Notes under the pieces: generated by a model
Databases searched by the model: none
What the model was told of the DNA's origin: nothing
Seen by the model: the letters and a program-made list of their open reading frames with translations, nothing else
In this document: positions 1 to 10,043 of the stretch, piece after piece
Layout of the letters: every line of letters starts with the position of its first letter
How positions within the stretch are numbered: position 1 is the first letter of the stretch
Program-made: the position numbers and the translations under genes
Assembly (NCBI GenBank): GCA_029289235.1
Contig: JARFTZ010000047.1
Span: 1 to 64,000, forward strand
Reading direction: 5' to 3'
Length of the DNA stretch: 64,000 bases
DNA from: Gammaproteobacteria bacterium
GTDB taxonomy: Bacteria > Pseudomonadota > Gammaproteobacteria > Burkholderiales > Rhodocyclaceae

Positions 1-141
1 ATGATCCCTTCGCCTACCTGAAGGATGTCCTGTCGCGCCTGCCAACCCAGCCCTTCAGCAAAATCGCCGAACTTCTTCCTCATCGCTGGCAGAGCAACCC
101 GTCCTGAATCTCGCGTCAAGGTGAGTTCGCCGGGCGCTTAC
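1..141 (+). mobile_element. Right end of an IS66-family element: C-terminus of the TnpC transposase (stop at 105-107) and putative terminal inverted repeat ending ...CGCCGGGCGCTTAC at 141
   Basis: Frame starting at nt 3 reads DPFAYLKDVLSRLPTQPFSKIAELLPHRWQSNPS*, typical of IS66 transposase C-termini. The downstream sequence, in reverse complement, begins GTAAGCGCCCGGCGAACTCACC, which resembles IS66 ends. Confidence 0.8.
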
Positions 142-446
142 TGTGATCCGAGGGGGCAAGGCGGTTGCGGAATCTCGCCTTGCTTGAGCACTCGGTTGGA
201 TGAAGCTGATGGATAGTTCTTGTCGTAGCTGAATTGCGAAGTCGGCAGTCGGCCGCAACCGGTCTTTGGTCAATTCTGACGCCACGTCGGCAACGGAGCC
301 TCTTGCAGCCATTCACAATGGCTGCATCGTCTTGTCTTGGCTGCGAGCAGATTTGAAAATGACGTAATGATTACCCCCAGTTAGCTGAGCGGCCGATCCG
401 ATCAAGATAATGCCTCTGGGCATATCAGGAGCAATCCGGCATTTAC

Positions 447-1982
447 CTAGCCGACGACGGCGGCAGCAGACGTCTGCGCCGCGCTTGGTGGAGAAGGGAG
501 GTCGTTCATGACGACTCGGTTACGCCCGGTATTCTTGGCCACATAGAGCAAACGATCAGCATCGTGCAGCAACTCATCCAGCGTCTTGATTGCACCGACA
601 AGCATGCTGACGCCAAAACTTGCTGTCACAGCGTCCTCCGATTCACCTCGCTTGAGCGTGCTGATCATTTGGCGCACCCTTTCGGCGACACCGGTTGCAT
701 CGGCAGGATCAGTGTCTTCAAGCAGAAGGACGAATTCTTCGCCGCCGAGACGGGCGCACAGATCCCCTCGGCGAGTAACCGCAGTACAACATTGAGCGAC
801 CGATCGCAGGAGGCGATCGCCCGCATCGTGTCCATAACGATCGTTGACGAGTTTGAAATGATCCAGATCGAGCATGATCAGCGCAATATTGAAACCGTGG
901 CGATTGGCACGCGCCAAGAGCGTCTGCCCCTGTTCGAAGAAGGCTCGCCTGTTCAATACCCCCGTCAGGGGATCGTGCCATGCTTCGAACTGTGCCAACC
1001 GCCGATCATCGACTGCCGCACCGAGCATCATGCCAACAGTCATGACCACGGCGCATAGCGTCTGTACCTGAACCGGGTCCATCTGTTGCGAACCCAACAT
1101 TACGTAAGTACCTACCGCGCTGAGATTGGTCAGTATGCTGGAGATAACGCCGAAACCTAGCCCATAGGCGGTGGCCCCAATGATGACGGGGAGCAAAACC
1201 AAGTAACTATAGGTCTGCATCAAGCCGTTAGCTGTCAGGATGACGACCAACACCACCACACCAATCGCCATGGCACATAGACCAATGAGACCTGCGATCG
1301 TGTAACCGCTGGATTGCACTTGCGAAACCTGGCGCTGGTTGCGCCAAATCAGGATGACCTTGGCCGCACCGAGGAACATCAAGAGTCCGGTGAAATCACC
1401 AATCCAGAAACCGAAAAAGATACTCCTCAATACTCCGCGCAATTCGGGCAAGAAGAACCAGAAAATACCGATGGCAAGCATCGCGGAGAGAAGCGACGCG
1501 CCCAGGCTGAGGAAAACGAGGCGGATCGCCGCAGGCAGCGAATGAGCAGACAGGTTTAACCAGTTGCGGCGCTGAGCCAGCATTGCCAGTCCGCCATAGA
1601 CGAGTAATTGACGCAGCAGGTGCAAGTCATTCGATGTCTGCCGAATCAACGAGTGGTACTGACTAATGTCGACGAGCACCATGGCGAGCACGGCGGCCGG
1701 CAAACAACGCCAGCCCCTGTGGTAGAAGAAGAACATTAGCACGCCGCAGGCCGGGTAGAAGGCGCTTGCGTCAGTGGCAACATTCATAATCGAGGCAAAG
1801 TGCCAGAGTGAAAAATACAGGGCTACGATCGTTAGGGACCGGCGCAAGTCCCTCATATTGGCGCGAGGGTCGAGTAGCTCCGCAGGCATTTTCATTTCGT
1901 TCTTCGATTGGGGCTTCCGCAGGTCAGAAAGGCTGCACGTGGCAAAACTTGCTGCGTTGTTGTGCTCGCAAGCAACGACCAT
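447..1982 (-). CDS. Diguanylate cyclase with N-terminal MASE1-like membrane sensor and C-terminal GGDEF domain (start may be internal, e.g. MKMPAELL)
   Basis: Multiple hydrophobic helices at the N-terminus; RLGGEEF active site; RxxD (RRGD) I-site five residues upstream. Confidence 0.9.
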   Translation of the reverse strand: MVVACEHNNAASFATCSLSDLRKPQSKNEMKMPAELLDPRANMRDLRRSLTIVALYFSLWHFASIMNVATDASAFYPACGVLMFFFYHRGWRCLPAAVLAMVLVDISQYHSLIRQTSNDLHLLRQLLVYGGLAMLAQRRNWLNLSAHSLPAAIRLVFLSLGASLLSAMLAIGIFWFFLPELRGVLRSIFFGFWIGDFTGLLMFLGAAKVILIWRNQRQVSQVQSSGYTIAGLIGLCAMAIGVVVLVVILTANGLMQTYSYLVLLPVIIGATAYGLGFGVISSILTNLSAVGTYVMLGSQQMDPVQVQTLCAVVMTVGMMLGAAVDDRRLAQFEAWHDPLTGVLNRRAFFEQGQTLLARANRHGFNIALIMLDLDHFKLVNDRYGHDAGDRLLRSVAQCCTAVTRRGDLCARLGGEEFVLLLEDTDPADATGVAERVRQMISTLKRGESEDAVTASFGVSMLVGAIKTLDELLHDADRLLYVAKNTGRNRVVMNDLPSPPSAAQTSAAAVVG

Positions 1983-2270
1983 TTTCCAGCAGTAAGCGCC
2001 TCACTGATGGTCCGATAGTTGGGCTGCCGCTCCGGCACTCCAGCTTTTATGTGTTGCAGCATGGTTGTTTCAATCCCTTTTCCCGCAATATACATTCGGT
2101 GTGCATTTACGGTCTATGCGATTGAGCAAACTGCTAGCCATGGGGCGGGGCACTACCGTCAGGGGGGGGCAGCGCAGGCCGGGTAATTTTTCTCGTGTAT
2201 CAACACTCGTGTTTCTTGTTTAAGTTTTGCACCAAAAAAACTTGCGGCGGAAGAATAAAATGGATAGTTT

Positions 2271-2286
2271 ACTGAAACGTTACAGT
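2271..2286. promoter_or_regulatory. Putative LacI-family operator 1, ACTGAAACGTTACAGT
   Basis: Near-perfect 16-bp palindrome with central CG, upstream of dctP and in the same locus as a LacI regulator. Confidence 0.5.
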
Positions 2287-2380
2287 TAGGTTTTCAACAA
2301 GAAAAAATGGATTGAAGGCAGCAAAAGTCCTGCTGTGGAAATCTTTTGGCGATCGATGTAAGGATTTTTGTCCGCTACAG

Positions 2381-2394
2381 CTGTAACGATACAG
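2381..2394. promoter_or_regulatory. Putative LacI-family operator 2, CTGTAACGATACAG
   Basis: Imperfect palindrome sharing CTGTAACG with the reverse complement of operator 1. Confidence 0.4.
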
Positions 2395-2427
2395 GTTGAG
2401 AGTCCATCATTTCACGGAGGTATGAAT

Positions 2428-3438
2428 ATGTCGTTTTTGTCAAAGAAACGCGCACTTGTTCTTGGTGTTGCTGCGTTGCTTTCCGCATTTTCCAGCATCG
2501 CCGCAGAAAAGAAGACCGTAACCTTGAGCGCGGCATCGATGTTCGACAAGGATCATCCATTCACGCAGACCTACATAAAGTTCGAGGAACTCGTCAACAA
2601 GTATCAGGACGAGGTGAAGGTCGAACTGAAGTACAGCCTCAACAAGGCATTGGGGATTGAATCGGATTACCTGCGGTTCATGAGCCAGGGCGAGTCGGTT
2701 GATCTCGCCATCATTTCGCCGTCGCACATTGCCCAGCGGGCGCCGCGCATCGCCATCGTTGATATGCCCCTGCTCTTTAAGGATTTGGCGCACCGCAACC
2801 GGGTTCTCGACAGCGCGGTATTCAAGGATATCGAGGCCGATCTGATTAAGGTGGCCAACATCCGGCCGATCGGCTATGCAGGCGGCGCCAGTCGCAGCAT
2901 CATTTCCAACAAACCGGTCCGCAATATGGACGAACTCAAGGGGCTTCGTCTGCGCGTCCAGGGGGCCAAGATCTGGTCGAAGGTGTTTACGGCCGTCGGT
3001 GCCGCGCCGTCGGTCATCGCCTATGACGAAGTTTACTCGGCGATCCAGACGGGGGTGATCCAGGGGTTGGAGAACGAGAAGGTTGGCTACGCCCAGATGC
3101 GATTCTATGAAGTCGCGCCGTACTACACGGTCAACGAGCACGCCATCACGGTCCGCCCGCTGTTCATGTCTGAAAAAGCCTACAAGAAATTCTCGCCGAA
3201 GGTTCAGGCCGCGATTCTCAAGGCGGGCGCCGAAGCCGGCAAGTTCGGCACGGAAGTCGAACTCGCGTTGGCAGACAAGGAAATCAACGCGCTGGTAGAC
3301 AAGAAGCTTGTGACGGTACATCCGTTCTCGGACGCGGACAAGGCCAAGTTCCGCGAACTCGCGACTCCGTCGCTTCTTGAGTACGTGAAGGAAGCCAAAC
3401 TCGAGGACGTGTACGCCAAGATCCAGGCCGTCAAGTAG
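2428..3438 (+). CDS. TRAP transporter substrate-binding protein (DctP family)
   Basis: Signal peptide MSFLSKKRALVLGVAALLSAFSSIAAE; DctP-like sequence (GGASRSIISNKPVRNMDELKGLRLRV). ATG at 2428 has GGAGG at suitable spacing. Confidence 0.93.
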   Translation: MSFLSKKRALVLGVAALLSAFSSIAAEKKTVTLSAASMFDKDHPFTQTYIKFEELVNKYQDEVKVELKYSLNKALGIESDYLRFMSQGESVDLAIISPSHIAQRAPRIAIVDMPLLFKDLAHRNRVLDSAVFKDIEADLIKVANIRPIGYAGGASRSIISNKPVRNMDELKGLRLRVQGAKIWSKVFTAVGAAPSVIAYDEVYSAIQTGVIQGLENEKVGYAQMRFYEVAPYYTVNEHAITVRPLFMSEKAYKKFSPKVQAAILKAGAEAGKFGTEVELALADKEINALVDKKLVTVHPFSDADKAKFRELATPSLLEYVKEAKLEDVYAKIQAVK

Positions 3439-3537
3439 GCTGAGTCGCCGGGTGGTCTCCGCCGGGGGCGGGGACCATGCACCGAATTCGACCGGGCCGG
3501 CCCGCTGGCTGCCCGGTATCAGGGGTATCCACATCCA

Positions 3538-4020
3538 ATGAAATCGCTCGAAAAGCTCGTCGGTGGTTTGCATCGGGGCGTCTCCGTCTTCCAGGCCATG
3601 TTGATGGGCATCCTGCTCGTCATGGTGGTCTATCAGGTTGCCTCCCGTTGGATTCCGGTGTTTCCCCGAGCCATATGGACCGAGGAAATCTCCCGCTTCC
3701 TGCTGGTATGGGTCATATTCCTCGGCGGCGCCATCGGAGTCCGCGAGCGGACCCATTTCGTGCTCGAGATTCTTGGCGAACACAAATCCCGGGTCGTCAA
3801 TATCGTCTGGCAGAGCTTCATCCTGCTCATGGAAATCGCCTTCTGCGCCATATTCTTCTTCCGCGGCCTGCCGTATGCCGAAGTTCTACGCTGGGATGTC
3901 TCCGATATCTCCGAGATCTCAATGCTCTGGGTCGGTGCGGCTATTCCAGCATTCGGCGGGCTCTCGCTGATCTTTCTCGCCGAGATCGTCATCAAGAAAA
4001 TCCGCAAGGGAGCACGCTAG
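3538..4020 (+). CDS. TRAP transporter small permease (DctQ family)
   Basis: 160 aa, four hydrophobic segments, WTEEISRFLLVWVIFLGGAIGVRERTHF motif, between DctP and DctM. Confidence 0.93.
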   Translation: MKSLEKLVGGLHRGVSVFQAMLMGILLVMVVYQVASRWIPVFPRAIWTEEISRFLLVWVIFLGGAIGVRERTHFVLEILGEHKSRVVNIVWQSFILLMEIAFCAIFFFRGLPYAEVLRWDVSDISEISMLWVGAAIPAFGGLSLIFLAEIVIKKIRKGAR

Positions 4021-4022
4021 CC

Positions 4023-5321
4023 ATGGATCCTCTAGTTGCCGCTCTGGTTCTTTTCGGGCTCTTTATCGCGTTGGTGTTCCTGAGGATTCCCGTCGCCTTC
4101 GCTTTGGGACTGGCGTGCGTTCCGGTGATTCTGTTCACCGATCACGTATCCTTCTTCGCACTTATCGACAGAACCTACAACTCGTACAACTCTTTCCTGC
4201 TACTGTCGGTCCCATTTTTTCTGCTGGCCGCGAATCTGATGAATGCGACCGGAGTCACCAGCCGGCTCATCGATCTTTCCACTGCGACCGTGGGGCATTT
4301 TCCGGGCGGGCTGGGCCATATCAATGTCTTCGTGAGCATGCTTTTCGCGGGAGTCTCGGGGTCCTCGACCGCCGACGCGGCGGGCATCGGCAAGGTGCTT
4401 ATCCCGGCCATGCTCAAGCAGGGCTACGATCGGAGCTTCACGATTGCGATAACCGCCTGTTCCGCGGTCATGGGCGTGATCATTCCGCCCAGCATCCTGA
4501 TGCTGATCTGGGGCGGAACGATGTCCATTTCCGTTGGTTCGCTATTCCTGGCCGGAATCATCCCGGGGGTACTGCTCGGCCTCTCGATGATGGTGACTGT
4601 GTATTTCTACGCCGTGAAATACCAGTATCCGCGCTACGAAAAGGCCAGCTTTGCCCACTTCGTGAAATCCTTGGGCGGTGCGATTCCGGGCTTGGTGACA
4701 CCAATCATCATCCTGTTCGGGATCGCGTTCGGTGTTTTTACACCGACCGAAGCGTCGGCGATTGCCGTGGTTTACTCGATCCTGATCGGGGTCGCCAATC
4801 GCTCTCTGGATGGTCCTAAGTTCATTCATTACCTGAGCGATACGGCGAAACTCGTTGGTGTATCCCTCTTCTGCGTCGGTACGGCTTCGGTATTCAGTTG
4901 GTTGCTGGCCTTCTATCGCGTCCCGCAGGCGCTGGTCGGGATGATCGACGGGTGGGGGCTCGGTCCGAAGGGAATCATTCTGGTGATTTCTGCTGTTTTC
5001 CTTTTCGTCGGCCTGTTCATCGATGCCATTCCGGCCATCATCATCATGGGCAGCATCATGTTTCCGGTTGCGCAGGCGGCGGGTATACACCCCATTCACT
5101 TTTCCCTGGTCGGCGTCGTATCGCTGGCCTTTGGCCTGGTGACGCCTCCGTACGGCATGTGCTTGCTTATCGCGTCGCGTATCGGAGAGATGTCCATCCA
5201 TCAGGTGCTCAAGGATGTATTGATTATCTTGGCGCCAATGCTGGGAATCCTGTTACTGCTGTGCATGATCCCAGACATCATTCTCTTCCTGCCACGGTTG
5301 ATCTCGCCGCAGTTCATGTAA
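4023..5321 (+). CDS. TRAP transporter large permease (DctM family)
   Basis: FAGVSGSSTADAAGIGKVLIP and ITACSAVMGVIIPPSILM motifs; ATG at 4023 directly after dctQ. Confidence 0.95.
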   Translation: MDPLVAALVLFGLFIALVFLRIPVAFALGLACVPVILFTDHVSFFALIDRTYNSYNSFLLLSVPFFLLAANLMNATGVTSRLIDLSTATVGHFPGGLGHINVFVSMLFAGVSGSSTADAAGIGKVLIPAMLKQGYDRSFTIAITACSAVMGVIIPPSILMLIWGGTMSISVGSLFLAGIIPGVLLGLSMMVTVYFYAVKYQYPRYEKASFAHFVKSLGGAIPGLVTPIIILFGIAFGVFTPTEASAIAVVYSILIGVANRSLDGPKFIHYLSDTAKLVGVSLFCVGTASVFSWLLAFYRVPQALVGMIDGWGLGPKGIILVISAVFLFVGLFIDAIPAIIIMGSIMFPVAQAAGIHPIHFSLVGVVSLAFGLVTPPYGMCLLIASRIGEMSIHQVLKDVLIILAPMLGILLLLCMIPDIILFLPRLISPQFM

Positions 5322-5433
5322 CGAAGGCACGATCCGTGCGGACTGCACAATCATGTGAACCATCACTGTATCGACTCAGCTCGATTTGAAAGAACTCCCC
5401 GCGGGGGGCAGAATCCCGAGAGAAAGGACTAGC

Positions 5434-6630
5434 GTGAACTACCCGATCGATTTCAGGAGCCGGGATTTTTTGCTCCAGCATATCCGTCACATCTTGTCGT
5501 TCTACGACGACCGGGGGCTCGATCCGTCAGGCGGCTTCTTTCATTGCTTCATGAACAACGGAGATGTTTTCAATCCCGGTTTGAGGACGCTCGTGGCGTC
5601 GTGCCGGTTCGTCTTCAACTACGCCATGGCCGCTCGGCAATTCGACAGCCAAAGGTACAAGGAGTACGTGCTCCATGGCCTGCGCTATCTACGAAGCGTT
5701 CACAGGAACCCTGATGCCGGTGGGTATGCCTGGAAGATCAGTGACGGCAGAGTCGTCGACGCGACCAATCATTGCTACGGCCTGGCCTTCGTGATGCTGG
5801 CCTATGCGTGCTCGATGAAAGCGGGTATCGCGGAAGCCCGGGGATGGATCTACGAAACGTTCGACCTGATGGAAACCCGTTTCTGGAGCGAAAAGTTCGG
5901 GCTTTACGCCTGCGAGGCGGACAGCAACTGGAAAGTGGGCGCTTATCGCGGGCAAAACGATAACATGCACGCGTGCGAAGCGCTGATTTGCGCCTTCGAG
6001 GCGACCGGAGATGACGTGTTTCTGGACCGCGCGGCCCGGCTGGCCGCGAACATGACCGTCCGTCAACGCGCGAAAACCGGGGTGCATCTCTGGGAACATT
6101 ACACAAGTGATTGGGAACCCGACCTCGACTACAATCGCAATGACCGGAGTAACAGCATCCGCCCGTGGGGCGTTCAGACCGGTCACCAGGCCGAGTGGGC
6201 CAAGCTGCTGCTGATTCTCGATAGGCATCGACCGGAAGCGTGGCGGCTGGGGTGCGCGATCGAAATGTTCGATAGCGCCATGAAATTCGGTTGGGATCAC
6301 GAGTTCGGTGGGCTGATTTACGGATACGACCTCGCGGGCAATCCCTATGATCAGGACAAGTACTTCTGGGTTCAGGCGGAAAGTATTGCCGCGTCTGCGC
6401 TACTCGCGGACAGGACCGGCTGCGAAGTCTATTGGAACTGGTACAACAGCCTCTGGAATTACAGTTTCACGTACTTCGTGGATCACACCTATGGGGCCTG
6501 GTACCGCGTCCTGACTCGAAGCAATCTACGTTATGACGAAAGAAAGTCGTACAGCAACAAGGCGGACTACCACACCATGGGGGCTTGCTACGAGGTGCTA
6601 AACGTAATTCCGGGGCGAGTTGAGGGGTAA
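5434..6630 (+). CDS. AGE-superfamily (N-acylglucosamine 2-epimerase / mannose isomerase-like) sugar isomerase or epimerase
   Basis: GFFHCFMNNG, NDNMHACEALICAFEATGD, PWGVQTGHQAEWAKLLL and KYFWVQAESIAASALL resemble the alpha6/alpha6-barrel AGE family; GTG start at 5434 preferred. Confidence 0.85.
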   Translation: MNYPIDFRSRDFLLQHIRHILSFYDDRGLDPSGGFFHCFMNNGDVFNPGLRTLVASCRFVFNYAMAARQFDSQRYKEYVLHGLRYLRSVHRNPDAGGYAWKISDGRVVDATNHCYGLAFVMLAYACSMKAGIAEARGWIYETFDLMETRFWSEKFGLYACEADSNWKVGAYRGQNDNMHACEALICAFEATGDDVFLDRAARLAANMTVRQRAKTGVHLWEHYTSDWEPDLDYNRNDRSNSIRPWGVQTGHQAEWAKLLLILDRHRPEAWRLGCAIEMFDSAMKFGWDHEFGGLIYGYDLAGNPYDQDKYFWVQAESIAASALLADRTGCEVYWNWYNSLWNYSFTYFVDHTYGAWYRVLTRSNLRYDERKSYSNKADYHTMGACYEVLNVIPGRVEG

Positions 6631-6729
6631 TGTCGGGACCGCGACGCCACGCAGCGGCTGGTATCATCAACGGCTCAGGTCGGCGGGACCGGCCGAAATG
6701 CGAATGTTCTTTTGAAGGAGTAAGCAGTC

Positions 6730-7785
6730 GTGCGCGAACCCCGTGGCGTGACTATCCAGGATGTGGCGAAAGCCGCCGGAGTCTCTTCCACTAGCGTTTC
6801 GAACTACCTGAACGACAGGATGGGGGAAATGCGGCTGGAGACGCGTGAACGCATCGCTCGGGCGATCAGGGATCTGGGCTATACGCCGAACAGCGCGGCG
6901 CGGCAACTCAAGACCGGGCACGCGCCGATGTTAGGCCTGCTGGTCCCGACAGTCGTTAATCCCTATTACGGGGAACTGGCGGTTGCGGTGGACGCCGCAG
7001 CGCAGAAAAAGGGGTTCCGGGTAATTCTGTGCAACACGCAACGGGATCCTGATCGTGAGATGGCGTTTGTCCGGGAACTCGTGTCCTACGGGGTGCGTGG
7101 AATTCTGGCCGCATCGGTTCTGCAGAATGTGAGCGCCATGTCCGCGCTCATCAGGCGGGGAGTGGCTTTCGTGCTGTTCGAAACGCTTGGTCCCGATCCG
7201 GGAGTGGATCGTGTTGACATCGTCTCGATAAACCATGTGCTTGCTGCTGAACGAGTTGTCGACTGCCTTGTAACACAGGGACACAAATCGATCGTGTTCG
7301 TCACGGCCACTCCCTTGACGCCGCATCGCCTGACGCGCTTGCGGGGATTCCGGAACGCGATGCAACGAAATGGTCTCGGTGATGGTGTGGTCGTCACTGA
7401 CGAAGACGTTCCTGTGCAGGCGACCTCTCATAACGATGCCGACTTGGCCCAGTTCGGTCATCTCGCCGCCGCGCATGTCATGTCCATGCAACCCCGCCCG
7501 ACGGCCATCTTCGCGATGAATGATTTTTTGGCCATTGGAATGCTGTCCGGCTTTCACAAGCTGGGTGTTAAGGTGCCTGGCGATATTTCCATCGTTGGGG
7601 TGGACGATATACAACTCGCGAGTTTCACATCGCCTTCATTGACCACGGTTCGCCAACCATTCTCCCAGATCGCGGAGTCGGCAATCGACAGCATTTGCGC
7701 AAGGCTGGCCAACCCGGCGCGTGCTGGGTCGGCTACCTACCTTGAGCCGATGCTCGTTATGCGTGCGTCGACCGCGCCGATCTGA
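6730..7785 (+). CDS. LacI-family transcriptional regulator
   Basis: N-terminal HTH TIQDVAKAAGVSSTSVSNYLND; periplasmic-binding-like C-terminal domain; GTG start. Confidence 0.95.
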   Translation: MREPRGVTIQDVAKAAGVSSTSVSNYLNDRMGEMRLETRERIARAIRDLGYTPNSAARQLKTGHAPMLGLLVPTVVNPYYGELAVAVDAAAQKKGFRVILCNTQRDPDREMAFVRELVSYGVRGILAASVLQNVSAMSALIRRGVAFVLFETLGPDPGVDRVDIVSINHVLAAERVVDCLVTQGHKSIVFVTATPLTPHRLTRLRGFRNAMQRNGLGDGVVVTDEDVPVQATSHNDADLAQFGHLAAAHVMSMQPRPTAIFAMNDFLAIGMLSGFHKLGVKVPGDISIVGVDDIQLASFTSPSLTTVRQPFSQIAESAIDSICARLANPARAGSATYLEPMLVMRASTAPI

Positions 7786-8027
7786 ACGCCGTTCCCATTT
7801 TTTACAAATGAAGCGCGGATTAATTACAACACCCACCCGGCCATGAGTTGTCTTCGATAATTCTGGAAAGCCGCCCCAGCAACGACTGTTTTGAACGACG
7901 GCTTGACTCAGAGACTTGCCACTGGATGATTGAGGTGATGAGTGACGGCAGTGGTCGAAAAGAGCCAGCCAAGCGACCGTGATCGGGCGCAAGAACCTGT
8001 GGTTGGCGTGGAAAACCTCTGCAGCGT

Positions 8028-9965
8028 CTATCCTTTGCGTATTCTCCGCCAGGCGTCGATCAATTCCTCGAACGTCCTGGCGCAGCGCTCCACCAGTTCG
8101 GCGTCGCCGATCTGCCCGGTGAGCCAGTCGCGCGCCGGGTCCTGGAAGATGCTGCGGCCGACGGCGAAGCCGCGGCACGTGCGGCTGTGCCGGGCCGCTT
8201 CGAAGGAGGCGGCCAGTTGCTCGATCGGGGCGTTTTGCCCGAGCATGACGACGCCGCGGCTGTAGGGGTCGCGTTTCTCGATCAATTCGTCGATTCGGGC
8301 CCACTGCTCGGCTGTGGTTGGGGGTAGTTTCCACCAGTCCGGATGGATGTCGAGGTTGTAGAAGCGGGTCATGGTGCGCAGGATCGCGCCTGAGGGGCAA
8401 CAGCCTTTCGGCGGGATCAACTCCAGCAGCAATTCGTGCCCGGTCTGGTTGGTTGCCTCCCAAAGCGTTCTCACCTGGCTTTCCTGTGCCAGCCGCCGGT
8501 CGGGCTGGTCGTCAGGGTCGAAGAAGATCAGGCATTTGACGACCTGTTCGCGGGGCCAGTGCGCCAGCACCGAGCCGATCGAACTGCCCAGTTCGAAGAT
8601 CACGGGGTTCGAGCCGGGCCGCTCCACCGGGCGGCCGAGCCACCAGCCGCGGCCGGTGGCAGTGTGCAGCGCGTCCTCGCCGTAGCGGTCGTCGATCAGC
8701 GCGCCGATGCTGCCGTGCAGCTGGAGCCGCTCTTCGGTTCGGGCAACGGTTTCGACCAGCAGGCGCTTCAGTTCCGGCAGGCGTTTCTCCGGCGCGCCGG
8801 CCTGCCGGGCCAGGTCGTAGAGCTGGCTGCGATGGTCGAAGGCGAAGATGAAGACGTCGTTCCAGGCGCGCCGACGCGGCGTGACATGGTGCAGCCAGTT
8901 GAGGGTGCTGTCGTTGGCCGGTTCGGTCAGCGTGTCGGCGTTGTCGAGGAAGTACTGCAACTCCGCTTCGGTCGGCATGGCCGGTGCGCAGGCGTGGCGG
9001 GAGACTACCAGCGCGCCGCTGGCATTGGCGCGCCGGCAGCAGTCGCCGTAGTCGGCGCCGCGCAGCCAGCCGGCGAGGAAGCCGGCGAGGAAGCCATCCC
9101 CAGCGCCGAGCACGTTGAGTACTTCGACGCGCGGGCTGGGTACGGAAAAAGCGTCCTCGATGCGTTCCGGGATCGCTCCGTCGATGACCGCGCAACCGAG
9201 CGGGCCGAGCTTGACGACGAGCGTGGCCGCCGTTCGCTCGCGCACTACGCGCAAAGCGGCCATCAGTTCCGGCTTGCCGCCGGCGATGATGAACTCGTCC
9301 TCGGTGCCGACGATGAGGTCGAAATGGCCGAGGATCTCCTGGATCTCGCGGGTGACGACCGGGCTCGGGATGTTGCGCGTCTCGCCATCGCCGGGCGTGG
9401 TCAGGCCCCACAGCACCGGCCGGTAGTCGATGTCGAGCACGGTGCGGACGTTGTGTTTCCGCGCGTAGGTGAGGGCCAGCAGGCTGCCGGCGCGCACCGT
9501 CGGCGTGGAGAAATGCGTGCCGGTGATATGCAGTGCCTTGCAACTGGCGATGAATGACTCGTCGACGTCATCGACGCAGAAGGCCATGTCGGCGCAGTTG
9601 TTCCGATAGAACAGCAGCGGGAACGTCTGCCGGTCCTTGATGCCGAGAATGGCGAGTGCCGTCAGGCGCACGGGATCGACCTTGATCTGCGAAACGTCGC
9701 ATCCCTCGTTGGCCAGGGTCCGGAGCAGGAAACGCCCCATCTGCTCGTTGCCGACCCGGGTGATCATCGCGCTGCGCAGGCCGAGGCGGGCGCAGCCGAA
9801 TGCGAGGTTGCCGGAGGAGCCGCCGAGGTACTTGGCGAAGGATGTCGTGTCTTCGAGATTGCAACCGTACTGGTTGGCATAGAGGTCCACGGCCAGGCGG
9901 CCGATCGAGACCACGTCGTGTGTTCGCCCGCTGGCAAATCGGCTCTGATTCTTCATGCGTGCCAC
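8028..9965 (-). CDS. iolC: Fused 5-dehydro-2-deoxygluconokinase (PfkB, IolC) and C-terminal DUF2090 aldolase-like domain
   Basis: N-terminal PfkB kinase (GGSSGNLAFGCARLGLRSAMITRVG; VLGAGDGFLAGFLAGWL) joined to a roughly 300-aa C-terminal DUF2090-like region. Confidence 0.88.
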   Translation of the reverse strand: MARMKNQSRFASGRTHDVVSIGRLAVDLYANQYGCNLEDTTSFAKYLGGSSGNLAFGCARLGLRSAMITRVGNEQMGRFLLRTLANEGCDVSQIKVDPVRLTALAILGIKDRQTFPLLFYRNNCADMAFCVDDVDESFIASCKALHITGTHFSTPTVRAGSLLALTYARKHNVRTVLDIDYRPVLWGLTTPGDGETRNIPSPVVTREIQEILGHFDLIVGTEDEFIIAGGKPELMAALRVVRERTAATLVVKLGPLGCAVIDGAIPERIEDAFSVPSPRVEVLNVLGAGDGFLAGFLAGWLRGADYGDCCRRANASGALVVSRHACAPAMPTEAELQYFLDNADTLTEPANDSTLNWLHHVTPRRRAWNDVFIFAFDHRSQLYDLARQAGAPEKRLPELKRLLVETVARTEERLQLHGSIGALIDDRYGEDALHTATGRGWWLGRPVERPGSNPVIFELGSSIGSVLAHWPREQVVKCLIFFDPDDQPDRRLAQESQVRTLWEATNQTGHELLLELIPPKGCCPSGAILRTMTRFYNLDIHPDWWKLPPTTAEQWARIDELIEKRDPYSRGVVMLGQNAPIEQLAASFEAARHSRTCRGFAVGRSIFQDPARDWLTGQIGDAELVERCARTFEELIDAWRRIRKG

Positions 9966-10043
9966 ATACGCTTCGAATGTCCTCCGTTGGCGGAAACCGC
10001 ACCCGTGCTTGCCACGCGGTGATGGCGGGACGCGACCTGCGAA

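Noticed and set aside
2162-2169. G8 homopolymer upstream of dctP as a phase-variation tract
   Set aside because: Intergenic, about 260 bp from the start codon and outside an obvious promoter; no support for slippage control from one sequence.
2440-3783. 447-aa minus-strand ORF
   Set aside because: Antisense to dctP/dctQ, no domain recognisable.
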